Assembly: GCF_000512915.1 (NCBI RefSeq)
Contig: NZ_CP007034.1
Location: forward strand, 2,294,001-2,358,000
Direction: 5' to 3'
Source: Barnesiella viscericola DSM 18177
Lineage (GTDB): Bacteria > Bacteroidota > Bacteroidia > Bacteroidales > Barnesiellaceae
Length of the DNA: 64,000 nucleotides
The position numbers were made by a program, and so were the translations under genes. Shown piece by piece: positions 53,759 to 64,000 of this stretch. Each line of letters begins with the position of its first letter. Positions within the stretch are counted from its first letter, which is position 1. Below the pieces are notes generated by a model. The model did no database searches. It was not told the origin of the DNA and saw nothing but the letters and a program-made list of their open reading frames with translations.

Positions 53759-54841
53759 ATGAGAAAACAAATCGCATACATAGTAGCCTTTCTGATGATG
53801 GCCTTTTCGTTCAACCTGTCGGCTCAGGAGACGAGCGGGACGGAAGAGACGAAAGCCTTCAATCCGAAAGAGACGATTTTTAAGCACCTGCTCGATGAAT
53901 ATAGCTGGGAGTTGCCTTTCTCGCACGAGCATAAGATTTCGCTCCCGGTTATTGTGAGAGACTACAAGGGCGACTGGAAGGTATTCTGGTCGAGCCGTCT
54001 CGAACATGGACAGCAGTACGAAGGGTTCTATATCGCTCAGGACGGCCCCAACAAGGGCAAGGTCGAGAGTGTCGACGACCAGGGCAACCGCTATCGGCCA
54101 CTCGACCTGTCGATCACGAAAAACGTGCTGGCCTTGATTATCGCCGCCCTGTTGTGCATGTGGTGTGTGCTTTCGGTAGCCCACTGGTACAAGAAGAAAC
54201 ACTACAAGGCACCCCGCAAGGGGGTAGGGGCCATCGAGTTCCTCATCGAGTTTGTCTATACCGGAGTCATCAAGAGCACGCTGGGTGACAAGGCGCCGCG
54301 CTTTGCCCCCTATCTGCTCACGATATTCTTCTTCATCTTGCTGATGAACCTCTTGGGGCTGATTGTCATCTTCCCCGGTGGCGCCAACCTGACGGGTAAC
54401 ATCGCCGTTACCATGGTGCTGGCCCTGTGTACCTTTATCGTGGTCAACGTGAAGGGAACCAAAGAGTATTGGAAAGAGACCTTCTGGCCCGATGTGCCTC
54501 TGTGGTTGAAGTTCCCGCTGCCCATCATGCCGCTCATTGAGGTGTTCGGAATCTTCACCAAACCGGCGGCCCTCATGGTCCGTCTCTTTGCCAACATGAT
54601 GGGAGGACACATGATTATCCTGTCGCTCATCTCGCTCATCTTCATCTTCGGAGCCTTTGGCGCCGTCGTGGTAGGCGGGACGACCGTAATCTCGGTGCTC
54701 TTCTCGCTGTTCATGCTCATGATCGATACGCTGGTATCGTTCATTCAAGCCTATGTATTTACGATGCTGTCGACCCTGTTCATCTCGTTGGCACAGGTCG
54801 AGGGGCATCACGAAGGAAAAACAGAAAAAGTAGAAAAATAA
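53759..54841 (+). CDS. atpB: F-type ATP synthase subunit a
   Basis: A 360-residue subunit with an N-terminal signal-peptide-like segment (KQIAYIVAFLMMAFSFNLSA) and a periplasmic extension of about 100 residues before the first membrane helix, as seen in other Bacteroidetes. The essential Arg is in MVRLFANMMGGHMI. It forms the ion half-channels facing the c ring. The extra open frame often found between atpC and atpB in relatives is not present. Confidence 0.95.
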   Translation: MRKQIAYIVAFLMMAFSFNLSAQETSGTEETKAFNPKETIFKHLLDEYSWELPFSHEHKISLPVIVRDYKGDWKVFWSSRLEHGQQYEGFYIAQDGPNKGKVESVDDQGNRYRPLDLSITKNVLALIIAALLCMWCVLSVAHWYKKKHYKAPRKGVGAIEFLIEFVYTGVIKSTLGDKAPRFAPYLLTIFFFILLMNLLGLIVIFPGGANLTGNIAVTMVLALCTFIVVNVKGTKEYWKETFWPDVPLWLKFPLPIMPLIEVFGIFTKPAALMVRLFANMMGGHMIILSLISLIFIFGAFGAVVVGGTTVISVLFSLFMLMIDTLVSFIQAYVFTMLSTLFISLAQVEGHHEGKTEKVEK

Positions 54842-54861
54842 AATAAATGTATAATCTCTAA

Positions 54862-55128
<267 letters not shown>

Positions 55129-55137
55129 TCGTAAGAT

Positions 55138-55635
55138 ATGGAACTGTTCACGCCCGAAATAGGCTTGGTATTTTGGATGTTCGTTGTCTTCGTCATCCTC
55201 TTTGTCATACTCGCCAAGTTCGGCTGGCCCTACATTTTGCGCAGCCTCGACGAACGAGCCGAGTTCATTGACAAGGGGGTGGAGTATGCCCAGGAGGCCA
55301 AATCTCACCTGGACAACGCACAGGCCGAAGCCAAAGCTCTTTTGGTCGAAGCGCAGAAACAACAAATGGAGATTCTGCACGAAGCTGCCCAGATGAAGAC
55401 TCAGATTATTGAGGAAGCACGTCAGGCAGCCTCGGTAGAAGCTAAAAAAGTGATGGACGCTGCGGCCGTGTCGATCGAGCAGGCCCGCAAAGAGTCGGAA
55501 CTCCAATTCCGCCGCGAAGTGAGCCAGTTTGCCCTGCAAATTGCCGAGAAGATGATGCGCAAGCAACTCTCCGACGACAAGACCCAGGTCGAAATGGTCG
55601 ACAAACTGTTGAATGAAATTGAGAATCAAAACTAA
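55138..55635 (+). CDS. atpF: F-type ATP synthase subunit b
   Basis: A 165-residue peripheral-stalk subunit: one N-terminal membrane helix (FWMFVVFVILFVILAKFGWP) and a long charged helix that should dimerise. It follows atpE by 9 bases and precedes atpH by 6. Confidence 0.94.
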   Translation: MELFTPEIGLVFWMFVVFVILFVILAKFGWPYILRSLDERAEFIDKGVEYAQEAKSHLDNAQAEAKALLVEAQKQQMEILHEAAQMKTQIIEEARQAASVEAKKVMDAAAVSIEQARKESELQFRREVSQFALQIAEKMMRKQLSDDKTQVEMVDKLLNEIENQN

Positions 55636-55641
55636 TAGAAC

Positions 55642-56184
55642 ATGAACGAGGGGTTAATACCGAATAGATATGCGAAAGCTCTCTACAAATACGCCCAGGA
55701 ACATGGTGTGGCCGAGGCGATTTATGAAGAGATGAAACGCCTTGATGACGCCTTTAAGGCGCATCCCGAGTTTTCAAAAGTATTGGGTAACCCGGCTCTT
55801 TCTCCTTCGGACAAGGTACGGGTGCTGTCGTCGGCTTTCGGTGAAAAGCCCGACGATTATCTGCTCCGTTTCGTTCAGTTAGTTATCAAGAACCGTCGCG
55901 AAACGTTTGTAAGGTCTATCGGACTGGCCTACCAGGATATCTATCGCCGGGCCAACCACATTGCCCGCGTGACGATAACCACCGCCACCGCCTTGAACAA
56001 GGAGGTGCTGGGCCGCATCGGCGACCTTATGAAAAAGCAAACGGACAAGACGCTGGAATTTGTTTATGAAATAGATCCCACCCTCATCGGCGGATTTATT
56101 TTGCGCGTGGATTCGATGCAATTAGATGCTTCGGTCAATAGTGAATTAAAAAAATTGCGTTTGAAATTGCTAAACAGCAAGTGA
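55642..56184 (+). CDS. atpH: F-type ATP synthase subunit delta
   Basis: A 180-residue stalk subunit. The N-terminal [14 protein letters not shown] and the C-terminal [20 protein letters not shown] are the family's conserved ends. It precedes atpA by a single base. Confidence 0.94.
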   Translation: MNEGLIPNRYAKALYKYAQEHGVAEAIYEEMKRLDDAFKAHPEFSKVLGNPALSPSDKVRVLSSAFGEKPDDYLLRFVQLVIKNRRETFVRSIGLAYQDIYRRANHIARVTITTATALNKEVLGRIGDLMKKQTDKTLEFVYEIDPTLIGGFILRVDSMQLDASVNSELKKLRLKLLNSK

Positions 56185-56185
56185 T

Positions 56186-57763
56186 ATGATAAAACCCAGT
56201 GAAATATCGGATATATTAAAGAAACAACTCGACGAGGTCGACTCCAAAATCAATTTTGAAGAAGTAGGTACTGTTCTCGAAGTTGGTGATGGTGTGGCTC
56301 ACGTGTACGGGCTCGACAATGTGCGTTCCAGCGAATTGATCGAGTTTGAAAACGGCGTACACGGCGTGGCCATGAACTTGGAGGAGAGCAATGTGGGTGT
56401 CATCTTGCTCGATAACGTTGACAAGGTTACCGAGAACATGACCGCCCGCCGCACCGGCGAAATTGCCTCTCTGCCCGTGGGCGAAGGATTGCTCGGCCGA
56501 GTTATCAATACGTTGGGTGAACCTATCGATGGCGCAGGTCCCATTCAAGGCGACCTTATCAGAATGCCCCTCGAGCGCAAGGCTCCGGGTGTAATCTTCC
56601 GCCAACCGGTAAAGCAACCCTTGCAGACCGGTATCAAGGCCATCGACTCGATGGTGCCCATCGGCCGCGGACAACGTGAGCTGATTATCGGCGACCGCCA
56701 GATCGGTAAGACGGCGATTGCCATCGACACGATTATCAACCAGCGGGACAATTACAAGAACGGGACTCCCCTCTATTGTATCTATGTGGCTATCGGACAG
56801 AAAGCCTCGTCGGTAGCCGCGCTGGTCAATACCTTGCGGGAACATGGAGCCCTCGACTATACCGTCGTGCTGGCCGCCAACGCCTCCGACTCGGCTGCGA
56901 TGCGCTACTATGCACCGTTTGCCGGTGCCGCCATCGGCGAGTATTTCAGAGACCGCGGTTGCCACGCATTGGTCATCTACGACGACCTCTCGAAACAGGC
57001 CGTAGCCTATCGTGAGATTTCGTTGATTCTGCGTCGTCCCTCAGGTCGTGAAGCCTACCCGGGCGATATCTTCTACCTGCACTCCCGTCTGCTCGAGCGT
57101 GCCGCCAAGATTATCGAGAACGACGAGGTAGCCGCTTCGATGAACGACCTGCCCGAGGTATTGAAGCCGATGGTAAAAGGTGGCGGTTCGTTGACGGCCC
57201 TGCCTATTATCGAGACCCAGGCCGGTGACGTGTCGGCCTATATCCCTACCAACGTGATTTCGATTACCGACGGTCAGATATTCTTGGAGACCGCCCTCTT
57301 CAACCAGGGTGTGCGTCCCGCCATCAACGTGGGTATCTCGGTTTCGCGTGTGGGTGGTAGTGCCCAGGTGAAGGCCATGAAGAAGATTGCCGGTACGTTG
57401 AAGATCGACCAGGCCCAGTTCCGTGAGCTCGAATCGTTCACCAAGTTCGGTGGCGACGTCGACCCGGTAACCGCCATGACCATCGACAAGGGCCGCAAGA
57501 ACGAGCGTATCCTCATACAGCCCCAGTATTCGCCGGTGCCCGTCGAGGAGGAGATTGCCATCATCTATTGCGGTACGCAAGGATTGTTGCACAACGTACC
57601 TCTCGACAAGGTAGCCGAGTTTGAGAAATTGTATTTGCAGATATTGAAATCAAAATATAGCCACGAGGTTTTGGACGAACTGCGGGCCGGACATCTCGAC
57701 GACAAGATTTCCGCCCTCATGACCGAGGTCGCTACCGAGGTGGCTAATCGATTTAAGGCATAA
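56186..57763 (+). CDS. atpA: F-type ATP synthase subunit alpha
   Basis: A 525-residue non-catalytic nucleotide-binding subunit. Walker A is GDRQIGKT at residues 169-176; [16 protein letters not shown] contains the family's conserved Arg-rich segment. It alternates with beta in the F1 hexamer. Spacing to atpG is 6 bases. Confidence 0.97.
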   Translation: MIKPSEISDILKKQLDEVDSKINFEEVGTVLEVGDGVAHVYGLDNVRSSELIEFENGVHGVAMNLEESNVGVILLDNVDKVTENMTARRTGEIASLPVGEGLLGRVINTLGEPIDGAGPIQGDLIRMPLERKAPGVIFRQPVKQPLQTGIKAIDSMVPIGRGQRELIIGDRQIGKTAIAIDTIINQRDNYKNGTPLYCIYVAIGQKASSVAALVNTLREHGALDYTVVLAANASDSAAMRYYAPFAGAAIGEYFRDRGCHALVIYDDLSKQAVAYREISLILRRPSGREAYPGDIFYLHSRLLERAAKIIENDEVAASMNDLPEVLKPMVKGGGSLTALPIIETQAGDVSAYIPTNVISITDGQIFLETALFNQGVRPAINVGISVSRVGGSAQVKAMKKIAGTLKIDQAQFRELESFTKFGGDVDPVTAMTIDKGRKNERILIQPQYSPVPVEEEIAIIYCGTQGLLHNVPLDKVAEFEKLYLQILKSKYSHEVLDELRAGHLDDKISALMTEVATEVANRFKA

Positions 57764-57769
57764 TAGACT

Positions 57770-58651
57770 ATGGCATCAATGCGCGACTTGAAAGGAAGAA
57801 TCGGCTCGGTCGCTTCTTCCGAAAAAATAACCGGTGCGATGAAGATGATTTCGTCGGCCAAGATGCACAAGGCCGATTTGGCTTTGCGTCGTGTGCGGCC
57901 GTTCCGGGATCAGATTCAGCGTACCATCAATCATCTTATTTCTGCCGATGCAGAGTATAGTTCACCGCTCACCGAGGTGCGTCCCGTGAAGCGGAGGGCC
58001 GTAGTCGTGCTCAGTTCGGACGAGGGATTGTGTGGCGCATTCAACATGAATCTGTTTAAACGCACGCTCGAAGTCATCAACCAGGGGCGCGAAGAGGCCG
58101 GTAATTCCGTGATGTTTGTTGTTTATCCGATAGGAAAGAAAGCCTCTCAATTTGCCCATAAACTGGTGGGCGAGGGTGTGGAGATTGCCATGACCGATTA
58201 TATGACGGCCAAGAGCCCGGGTGAGGACATAGCCCGTTTTACCAACGAGCTTACCCGCGACTTCGTGGCCGGCAAAATCGACGAAATAGAGGTCGTATAT
58301 ACCCATTACAAAAGCGCCAGTAAACAGACGTTGGCCACACGTCGGCTGTTGCCGATTGCCGCCGACGATTTGGCCGCCGGCGAGAAGGTCGAGCGCAACA
58401 AGCCCTATTTGTTCGAGCCCGACGTGAACACCATTTATAATGAGATACTGCCGCTTTATGTCTTGTCGAACATGCAGGAAGCCATCTGCTCCAACCGGGT
58501 CTCCGAACAGGCTGCCCGGGTGATGGCCATGCAGTCGGCAAACGACAATGCCAAGGAACTGTTGGACGACCTGCAACTCGAATACAACAAGCTGCGTCAG
58601 CAGAGCATTACGGCCGAGTTGCTGGATATCGCAGGAGGACGAGTAGATTGA
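57770..58651 (+). CDS. atpG: F-type ATP synthase subunit gamma
   Basis: A 293-residue central-shaft subunit. N-terminal MRDLKGRIGSVASSEKITGA and C-terminal ELQ-rich coiled coil ending in SITAELLDIAGG are typical. Last gene of the atp set; a terminator follows at 58661-58686, before nuoI. Confidence 0.96.
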   Translation: MASMRDLKGRIGSVASSEKITGAMKMISSAKMHKADLALRRVRPFRDQIQRTINHLISADAEYSSPLTEVRPVKRRAVVVLSSDEGLCGAFNMNLFKRTLEVINQGREEAGNSVMFVVYPIGKKASQFAHKLVGEGVEIAMTDYMTAKSPGEDIARFTNELTRDFVAGKIDEIEVVYTHYKSASKQTLATRRLLPIAADDLAAGEKVERNKPYLFEPDVNTIYNEILPLYVLSNMQEAICSNRVSEQAARVMAMQSANDNAKELLDDLQLEYNKLRQQSITAELLDIAGGRVD

Positions 58652-58660
58652 ACTATCGGC

Positions 58661-58686
58661 AAAGAGCTTGGCCCGCCAGGCTCTTT
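58661..58686 (+). terminator. terminator between atpG and nuoI
   Basis: AAAGAGC-TTGG pairs with CCAG-GCTCTTT (11 bp, one G-U) around loop CCCG, followed by TGACG; the T-run is short. It lies 10 bases after the atpG stop. The next gene, nuoI, has no obvious TAnnTTTG promoter in the 59 bases after this hairpin, so partial read-through seems needed. Confidence 0.7.
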
Positions 58687-58745
58687 TGACGCATGAAATA
58701 AACCATAGTGTTAACTAATAAAATAAGAGTTCTGTAAAGAGATTT

Positions 58746-59210
58746 ATGGGAAGTTTTAAAAATTACATGACATCTTTCTGGAAAGGATTGCTGAGCCTTC
58801 TGCAAGGAATGGAAGTGACCGGTAAATACTTCTTGAGCCGGAAAGTTACCGAACAGTATCCCGAAAACCGGGCGACCTTGAAAATCCCCGAGCGTTTCAG
58901 AGGGACATTGACCTTGATTTACGATGAAAACGGGCAGCACAAATGTGTGGCTTGCGGTATCTGTCAGATGAATTGCCCCAACGGGACAATCAAAATCGAG
59001 GCCTCGAAGATTACCACCGAAGATGGTAAGACCAAAAGAGTGTTAGATAAATATGTGTATGACCTGGGTAGTTGCACCTTCTGCCAGATGTGTGTGTCTA
59101 CGTGTCCTCACCACGCCATCAAGTTCACCAACGAATTTGAGCACGCCGTTTTCCGTCGTGAGAAACTGGTGAAGATTCTCAATCATACCGATAACCCAAC
59201 CGAAAAATAA
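58746..59210 (+). CDS. nuoI: NADH-quinone oxidoreductase subunit I
   Basis: A 154-residue ferredoxin-like subunit with two [4Fe-4S] clusters bound by Cys67/70/73/77 and Cys110/113/116/120. It connects the peripheral arm to NuoB. First gene of the second nuo segment. Confidence 0.95.
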   Translation: MGSFKNYMTSFWKGLLSLLQGMEVTGKYFLSRKVTEQYPENRATLKIPERFRGTLTLIYDENGQHKCVACGICQMNCPNGTIKIEASKITTEDGKTKRVLDKYVYDLGSCTFCQMCVSTCPHHAIKFTNEFEHAVFRREKLVKILNHTDNPTEK

Positions 59211-59222
59211 TAGATTAACATT

Positions 59223-59741
59223 ATGGAACAAATAGCAAATCAAGTTATCTTCGGCTTGCTTGCATTGGTCATCGTGGTGTGTTCGATTCTGACCGTCACC
59301 ACCCGACGCATTCTGCGGGCAGCCACTTACCTCCTGTTCGTTCTGTTTGCGACAGCCGGTATTTATTTCCAGCTTGACTTTACCTTCTTGGGCGCCGTAC
59401 AGCTTGCCGTCTATGCCGGCGGTATTGTGGTGCTGTTTGTCTTCTCGATTCTGTTGACGAGTCACCCCGGAGACAAGGCGACGTTGCTCTCTTCCAAGAA
59501 ACGCGTAGTCGGGCTCATTGCTTCGATATTCGGCGCCATCGTGTGCGGCTATACGCTGCTCACCTATCCGTTCTTCACCAAGCCGCTCACCAGTGTCATC
59601 ACCGGCGAGGTCGACATGAAGGTGATAGGCCATGCGCTCATGGGGGTAGAGAAGTACCAGTATCTGCTGCCCTTTGAAGCAATCAGTGTGTTGTTACTGG
59701 CATGTATCATCGGTGGCATTATGATTGCCCGTAAAAGATAA
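59223..59741 (+). CDS. nuoJ: NADH-quinone oxidoreductase subunit J
   Basis: A 172-residue membrane subunit with five helices. The segment VQLAVYAGGIVVLFVFSILL contains the pi-bulge region found in NuoJ. Spaced 12 bases from nuoI and 5 from nuoK. Confidence 0.94.
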   Translation: MEQIANQVIFGLLALVIVVCSILTVTTRRILRAATYLLFVLFATAGIYFQLDFTFLGAVQLAVYAGGIVVLFVFSILLTSHPGDKATLLSSKKRVVGLIASIFGAIVCGYTLLTYPFFTKPLTSVITGEVDMKVIGHALMGVEKYQYLLPFEAISVLLLACIIGGIMIARKR

Positions 59742-59746
59742 GAACT

Positions 59747-60058
59747 ATGGAAATACCAATGATTGCCTATTTGGTGGTAAGTACCATCATGTTTTTTGCC
59801 GGGGTTTACGGGTTTGTGACACGTAAGAATATGCTGGCGATGCTCATTTCGCTCGAATTGATGCTCAATGCGGCCGACATCAACTTTGTGGTGTTCAACC
59901 GTTACCTTTATCCCGAGGCCTTGGAGGGATTCTTCTTCACCCTCTTTGCAATAGGTATTGCCGCTGCCGAGACAGCGCTTGCCATTGCAATCATTATCAA
60001 CATCTTCCGCCACATTCGGAATGTTGACGTGCATAACCTTGATAAAATGAAATATTGA
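59747..60058 (+). CDS. nuoK: NADH-quinone oxidoreductase subunit K
   Basis: A 103-residue subunit with three helices. The proton-channel Glu residues are in MLAMLISLELMLNAADINFV and FAIGIAAAETALAIAII. The nuoL ATG follows 5 bases after its stop. Confidence 0.95.
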   Translation: MEIPMIAYLVVSTIMFFAGVYGFVTRKNMLAMLISLELMLNAADINFVVFNRYLYPEALEGFFFTLFAIGIAAAETALAIAIIINIFRHIRNVDVHNLDKMKY

Positions 60059-60063
60059 TCGAT

Positions 60064-61971
60064 ATGGAATATTCAGTTATAATACTTTTACTCCCGCTTT
60101 GCATGTTCCTCTTTCTGGGACTTGTGGGGCATAAGTTGAGCGAACGCGTTGCCGGCGTGTTGGGAACCCTCGGGTTGACCGTTACCGCCGTGCTGGCCTA
60201 CATGGTAGCGTTCAACTATTTTACTATGCCGCGCAATGCCGAAGGCGTTTTTGAGACTTTGCAGCCGGTTAACTTCGAGTGGTTGCGCTTTACCGAGCAA
60301 CTGCATATCGACCTGGGTATCTTGCTGGACCCCATCTCGGTCATGATGCTGGTGGTTATCACCACGGTTTCGCTCATGGTACACATTTACAGTATGGGCT
60401 ACATGCATGGTGAGAAGGGCTTCCAACGCTATTATGCCTTCTTGTCGCTGTTCAGCTTCTCCATGTTGGGACTGGTTGTGGCCACAAACATTTTCCAGAT
60501 GTATATCTTCTGGGAGCTGGTGGGTGTATCGTCCTACCTGCTTATCGGATTTTACTATACCAAACCGGCTGCGGTTTCGGCTTCGAAGAAAGCCTTTATC
60601 GTTACCCGTTTTGCCGACCTGGGCTTCCTGATCGGTATCCTTATCCTCTCGTTCTTTACCGAGACGTTCGATTTCCAGACTCTGATGTCGAATCCCACGT
60701 CGCTGGTAACCGAGACGGCCGGCATGACCTTCATGGGTTGCTCGGTAGCCGCCTGGGCCATGGCGCTCATCTTCATGGGTGGTGCCGGTAAGTCGGCCAT
60801 GTTCCCGTTACACATCTGGTTGCCCGATGCCATGGAGGGTCCTACTCCGGTATCGGCCTTGATCCACGCCGCTACGATGGTGGTTGCCGGTGTCTATCTG
60901 GTAGCCCGGCTCTTCCCCATGTACTGCGCCGTGCCCGAGGTGCTCGACCTCATTACTTGGGTGGGTGCCATCACGGCACTCTACGCCGCAGTCGTTGCTT
61001 GTGTGCAAACCGATATCAAACGGGTGTTAGCCTTCTCGACCATTTCGCAAATTGCCTTTATGATGGTGGCTCTGGGTGTGGCCTTCGACACCGACCTGCA
61101 CGCCGGTCTCGGCTACATGGCCTCCATGTTCCACCTCTTCACGCACGCCATGTTCAAGGCGCTGCTCTTCCTCGGTGCCGGTTGCATTATCCATGCCGTT
61201 CACTCCAACGAGATGTCCGAGATGGGCAACCTGCACAAATATATGCCGGTGACTCACATCACCTTCCTGATTGCCTGTTTGGCCATCGCCGGTATTCCTC
61301 CCTTCTCGGGCTTCTTCAGTAAGGACGAGATTCTTACGGCCGCCTTCGAGAAGAGCACATTGTGGGGTGTATGGATGACGGCTGTGGCCGGTCTCACCGC
61401 CTTCTACATGTTCCGTCTCTACTACCGCATCTTCTGGTGGAGCAAACCTTCGTATGAGCACCACACGCCGCACGAAGCTCCCAAGACGATGTATCTGCCG
61501 CTGGTATTCCTGGCATTGGTTACCTGCGTGGCCGGTTTCATTCCCTTCGGCGAGTTCGTATCGGTAAACGGCGAGGCCTATCACATTCACCTCGATTGGT
61601 CGGTAGCTACGACGAGTATTATCGTAGCCGTTGTCGCCATTGCCCTGGCCACCTGGATGTATCTCTCGGAGAACTCCAAGCCCAAAGCCCTGGCCGACAA
61701 GTTCCGCGCCCTGCACACGGCAGCTTACCACCGCTTCTACATGGACGAACTTTACATGTGGGTTACCCACAAGATTATATTCCAGCATATCTGCCGGCCC
61801 ATCGCCTGGTTCGACCGTCATATCGTTGATGGCACGATGAATATGTTGGCTACCGTTACCAACGGAGTTTCCTACGGCATACGCAAGTTGCAGTCGGGAT
61901 ATATCCAATGGTATGTATGGGTATTCATTATGGGCGCATTGTTGATTGCCGTACTGGCCATGTGCTTTTAA
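60064..61971 (+). CDS. nuoL: NADH-quinone oxidoreductase subunit L
   Basis: A 635-residue antiporter-like subunit with about 16 membrane helices. The key Glu is in FWELVGVSSYLLIGFYYTKP and the key Lys in GGAGKSAMFPLHIWLPDAME. ATG at 60064 is preferred over the TTG at 60055 that overlaps nuoK. It forms the distal proton pump and the lateral helix. Confidence 0.95.
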   Translation: MEYSVIILLLPLCMFLFLGLVGHKLSERVAGVLGTLGLTVTAVLAYMVAFNYFTMPRNAEGVFETLQPVNFEWLRFTEQLHIDLGILLDPISVMMLVVITTVSLMVHIYSMGYMHGEKGFQRYYAFLSLFSFSMLGLVVATNIFQMYIFWELVGVSSYLLIGFYYTKPAAVSASKKAFIVTRFADLGFLIGILILSFFTETFDFQTLMSNPTSLVTETAGMTFMGCSVAAWAMALIFMGGAGKSAMFPLHIWLPDAMEGPTPVSALIHAATMVVAGVYLVARLFPMYCAVPEVLDLITWVGAITALYAAVVACVQTDIKRVLAFSTISQIAFMMVALGVAFDTDLHAGLGYMASMFHLFTHAMFKALLFLGAGCIIHAVHSNEMSEMGNLHKYMPVTHITFLIACLAIAGIPPFSGFFSKDEILTAAFEKSTLWGVWMTAVAGLTAFYMFRLYYRIFWWSKPSYEHHTPHEAPKTMYLPLVFLALVTCVAGFIPFGEFVSVNGEAYHIHLDWSVATTSIIVAVVAIALATWMYLSENSKPKALADKFRALHTAAYHRFYMDELYMWVTHKIIFQHICRPIAWFDRHIVDGTMNMLATVTNGVSYGIRKLQSGYIQWYVWVFIMGALLIAVLAMCF

Positions 61972-62006
61972 CTGATGGTTGAACGATAAAAAATTAAAGA
62001 AACACT

Positions 62007-63497
62007 ATGAATTTTCTATCATTATTTGTGCTTATCCCTCTCTTGATGATGCTGGGTCTCTGGATCGCAAGAGATATGAAACAGATACGAACGGTAGCGG
62101 TTATTGGTTCAACCTTATTGTTGGCGTTGTCCGTTTACACTCTCGTTGAGTTTCTGGCCGAACGCGCTGCTGGAAATACAGCGACGATGTTGTTTACCGA
62201 TAGCCGCATGTGGTATGCTCCGCTGAACATTCACTACGCTGTCGGCGTGGACGGTGTATCGGTGGCCATGTTGCTGCTCTCGTCCATTATAGTTTTTGCC
62301 GGAGTCTTCGCTTCGTGGAAAATCAACCCCCTGCCCAAGGAGTTCTTCTTGTGGTTCATGTTGCTTTCGACGGGTGTGTTTGGCTTCTTCATCTCGGTCG
62401 ACCTCTTCACGATGTTCATGTTCTACGAGGTGGCCCTTATCCCCATGTACCTGCTGATTGGCGTTTGGGGCAGCGGCCGCAAGAACTATTCGGCCATGAA
62501 ACTGACGCTGATGCTGATGGGTGGTTCGGCCCTGCTGATGATCGGTATCCTGGGCATCTACTACCAATCGGGTCTCCACTCGATGAATGTGGTCGACATT
62601 GCCGAGCACGGTAATATCCCCATGAACTGGCAATATTTCCTCTTCCCGATGACCTTTGTGGGATTCGGTGTGCTGGGAGCCATGTTCCCGTTCCACACTT
62701 GGTCGCCCGACGGTCACGCTTCGGCGCCCACGGCCGTGTCGATGTTGCACGCCGGTGTACTGATGAAGCTGGGTGGTTACGGCTGCTTCCGGGTAGCCAT
62801 CTACCTCATGCCCCAGGCTGCCAACGAACTGGCTTGGATATTCCTGATCTTGACCGGTATCAGTGTCGTTTACGGTGCGTTCAGTGCTTGTGTACAGACC
62901 GACTTGAAATACATCAACGCCTACTCTTCGGTAAGTCACTGCGGTCTGGTGCTCTTCGCAATCCTCATGCTCAATACCACGGCCATGACCGGTGCGGTGA
63001 TGCAGATGCTCTCGCACGGTTTGATGACGGCCCTCTTCTTTGCCCTCATCGGTATGATTTACGGTCGTACCCACACCCGTGATATTCGCGAGATGGGCGG
63101 CTTGATGCAAATCATGCCGTTCCTGTCGGTAGGTTACGTGATTGCCGGTTTGGCTTCGCTGGGTCTTCCGGGATTGAGCGGATTCGTGGCCGAGATGACC
63201 ATCTTTGTCGGTTCGTTCGAGCATACCGATACTTTCCACCGGGTATTTACGATTGTCGCTTGTACCTCGATTGTGATTACGGCGGTCTATATTCTGCGCG
63301 TGGTTGGGAAACTGTTGTACGGTGCCGTTCAAAACGAACACCATCGCGAGTTGACCGATGCCGAATGGTGGGAACGCCTCTCGGTCATCACCCTTATCGT
63401 GTGTGTGGTTGCCATCGGTAGCTTCCCCCACTGGATCTCCGATCTGATTCGTGGCGGTGTGGAACCTATTACTAATTTGTTGTCTCAAGCTCTTTAA
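62007..63497 (+). CDS. nuoM: NADH-quinone oxidoreductase subunit M
   Basis: A 496-residue antiporter-like subunit with about 14 helices. Conserved charged residues are in MFMFYEVALIPMYLLIGVWG (key Glu), MFPFHTWSPDGHASAPTAVS and AYSSVSHCGLVL. It lies 35 bases after nuoL. Confidence 0.95.
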   Translation: MNFLSLFVLIPLLMMLGLWIARDMKQIRTVAVIGSTLLLALSVYTLVEFLAERAAGNTATMLFTDSRMWYAPLNIHYAVGVDGVSVAMLLLSSIIVFAGVFASWKINPLPKEFFLWFMLLSTGVFGFFISVDLFTMFMFYEVALIPMYLLIGVWGSGRKNYSAMKLTLMLMGGSALLMIGILGIYYQSGLHSMNVVDIAEHGNIPMNWQYFLFPMTFVGFGVLGAMFPFHTWSPDGHASAPTAVSMLHAGVLMKLGGYGCFRVAIYLMPQAANELAWIFLILTGISVVYGAFSACVQTDLKYINAYSSVSHCGLVLFAILMLNTTAMTGAVMQMLSHGLMTALFFALIGMIYGRTHTRDIREMGGLMQIMPFLSVGYVIAGLASLGLPGLSGFVAEMTIFVGSFEHTDTFHRVFTIVACTSIVITAVYILRVVGKLLYGAVQNEHHRELTDAEWWERLSVITLIVCVVAIGSFPHWISDLIRGGVEPITNLLSQAL

Positions 63498-63509
63498 TCA
63501 TACAGTATA

Positions 63510-64000
63510 TGGATTATTCACAGTTTTTAGTTATGCGCTCGGAAATATCGCTGCTGGTCGTATTCCTGCTGATATTTTTCGTAGACACCTTTGGTGGAAA
63601 CAAGAGCCTCAAAGGATTATCGATTACAGCGTGTGTCCTGTTTGCCCTGCACACGATCTGGAACATCATACCGGTCGAGTCGGCATCGGCCTTTGGCGGC
63701 ATGTATCAGACGTCGCCCATCGCGTCGATGGTAAAGACCGTGCTTAACATAGGTACCTTCATCGTGTTGCTGCAATCGATTTCGTGGAGCAATACTCCCG
63801 ATGTGAAAGTGCGTCGGGGTGAGTTTTACGAGTTGTTGCTGGTGACCCTCTTCGGTATGTACCTGATGGTTTCGTCGGGACACTTCCTGCTCTTCTTCAT
63901 CGGGCTCGAGACCGCTTCACTGCCTATGGCCGCGCTCATCGCCATCACCAAGAAAGACTCTGAATCGTATGAGGCCGGTGCCAAATACCTCTTCACGGCC
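63510..64000 (+). CDS. nuoN: NADH-quinone oxidoreductase subunit N, N-terminal part
   Basis: The ATG at 63510 opens a frame that runs to the end of the window, about 163 residues without a stop. Hydrophobic helices and LLLVTLFGMYLMVSSGHFLL followed by FIGLETASLPMAAL match NuoN. It completes the membrane arm; nuoE, nuoF and nuoG are not present in this cluster. Confidence 0.92.

Overview
The window looks like chromosome of an anaerobic gut-type Bacteroidales. Supporting signs are many Bacteroidetes-style promoters (TTTG or TTG about 19-22 bases before TAnnTTTG), no obvious Shine-Dalgarno sites, proteins with type IX secretion (T9SS)-type C-terminal domains, NQR plus an 11-subunit complex I, an AtpB with a signal-peptide-like N terminus, and paired ExbD genes. 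Base composition is moderately GC-rich (about 50%), which would suit a Barnesiellaceae-like lineage, but that placement is a guess. I saw no rRNA, tRNA, CRISPR array, phage or insertion-sequence transposase.

Layout. 1-7320: end of kdsA, a metallo-beta-lactamase-fold hydrolase, a TPR protein, a LysM/M23 peptidase, recG and ispD. 7321-14967: a large T9SS-type surface protein with a damaged start, lpxH, a SufT-like gene, an outer-membrane barrel, and two copies of a composite repeat, one upstream of ispD and one upstream of priA. 15034-23869: priA, two SGNH esterases, and between them a clearly decayed T9SS-type gene. 23955-28147: a minus-strand run pyrB-pyrI-flavin reductase-barrel-glyA, preceded by a leader that looks like a transcription attenuator. 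28294-35072: class A PBP, a CpsB-like PHP phosphatase, a biotin-dependent carboxyltransferase (OadA-like), L31, and dgkA with a PAP2 phosphatase. 35327-41215: nqrABCDEF (minus strand). 41773-47794: exbB-exbD-exbD-tonB, a small membrane protein, a PstS-like lipoprotein and a TPR protein. 48271-64000: nuoA-B-CD-H, then a complete F-type ATP synthase set (atpD-C-B-E-F-H-A-G), then nuoI-J-K-L-M-N; nuoN runs off the end.

How it fits together. The right half is a bioenergetic block. NQR (Na+), complex I and the ATP synthase set up and use ion gradients, and the TonB/ExbBD system carries that energy to the outer membrane. The most striking point is that the whole atp cluster sits inside the nuo cluster with only 36 bases between nuoH and atpD. 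The c subunit has the proton-type pattern, so Na+ and H+ circuits probably coexist. Other observations worth checking are the pyrBI leader (a 30-codon near-leaderless frame ending one base before a 14-bp terminator hairpin), the promoter-bearing repeats in front of ispD and priA, and the decay of two T9SS-type surface genes. No wholly new system is evident.
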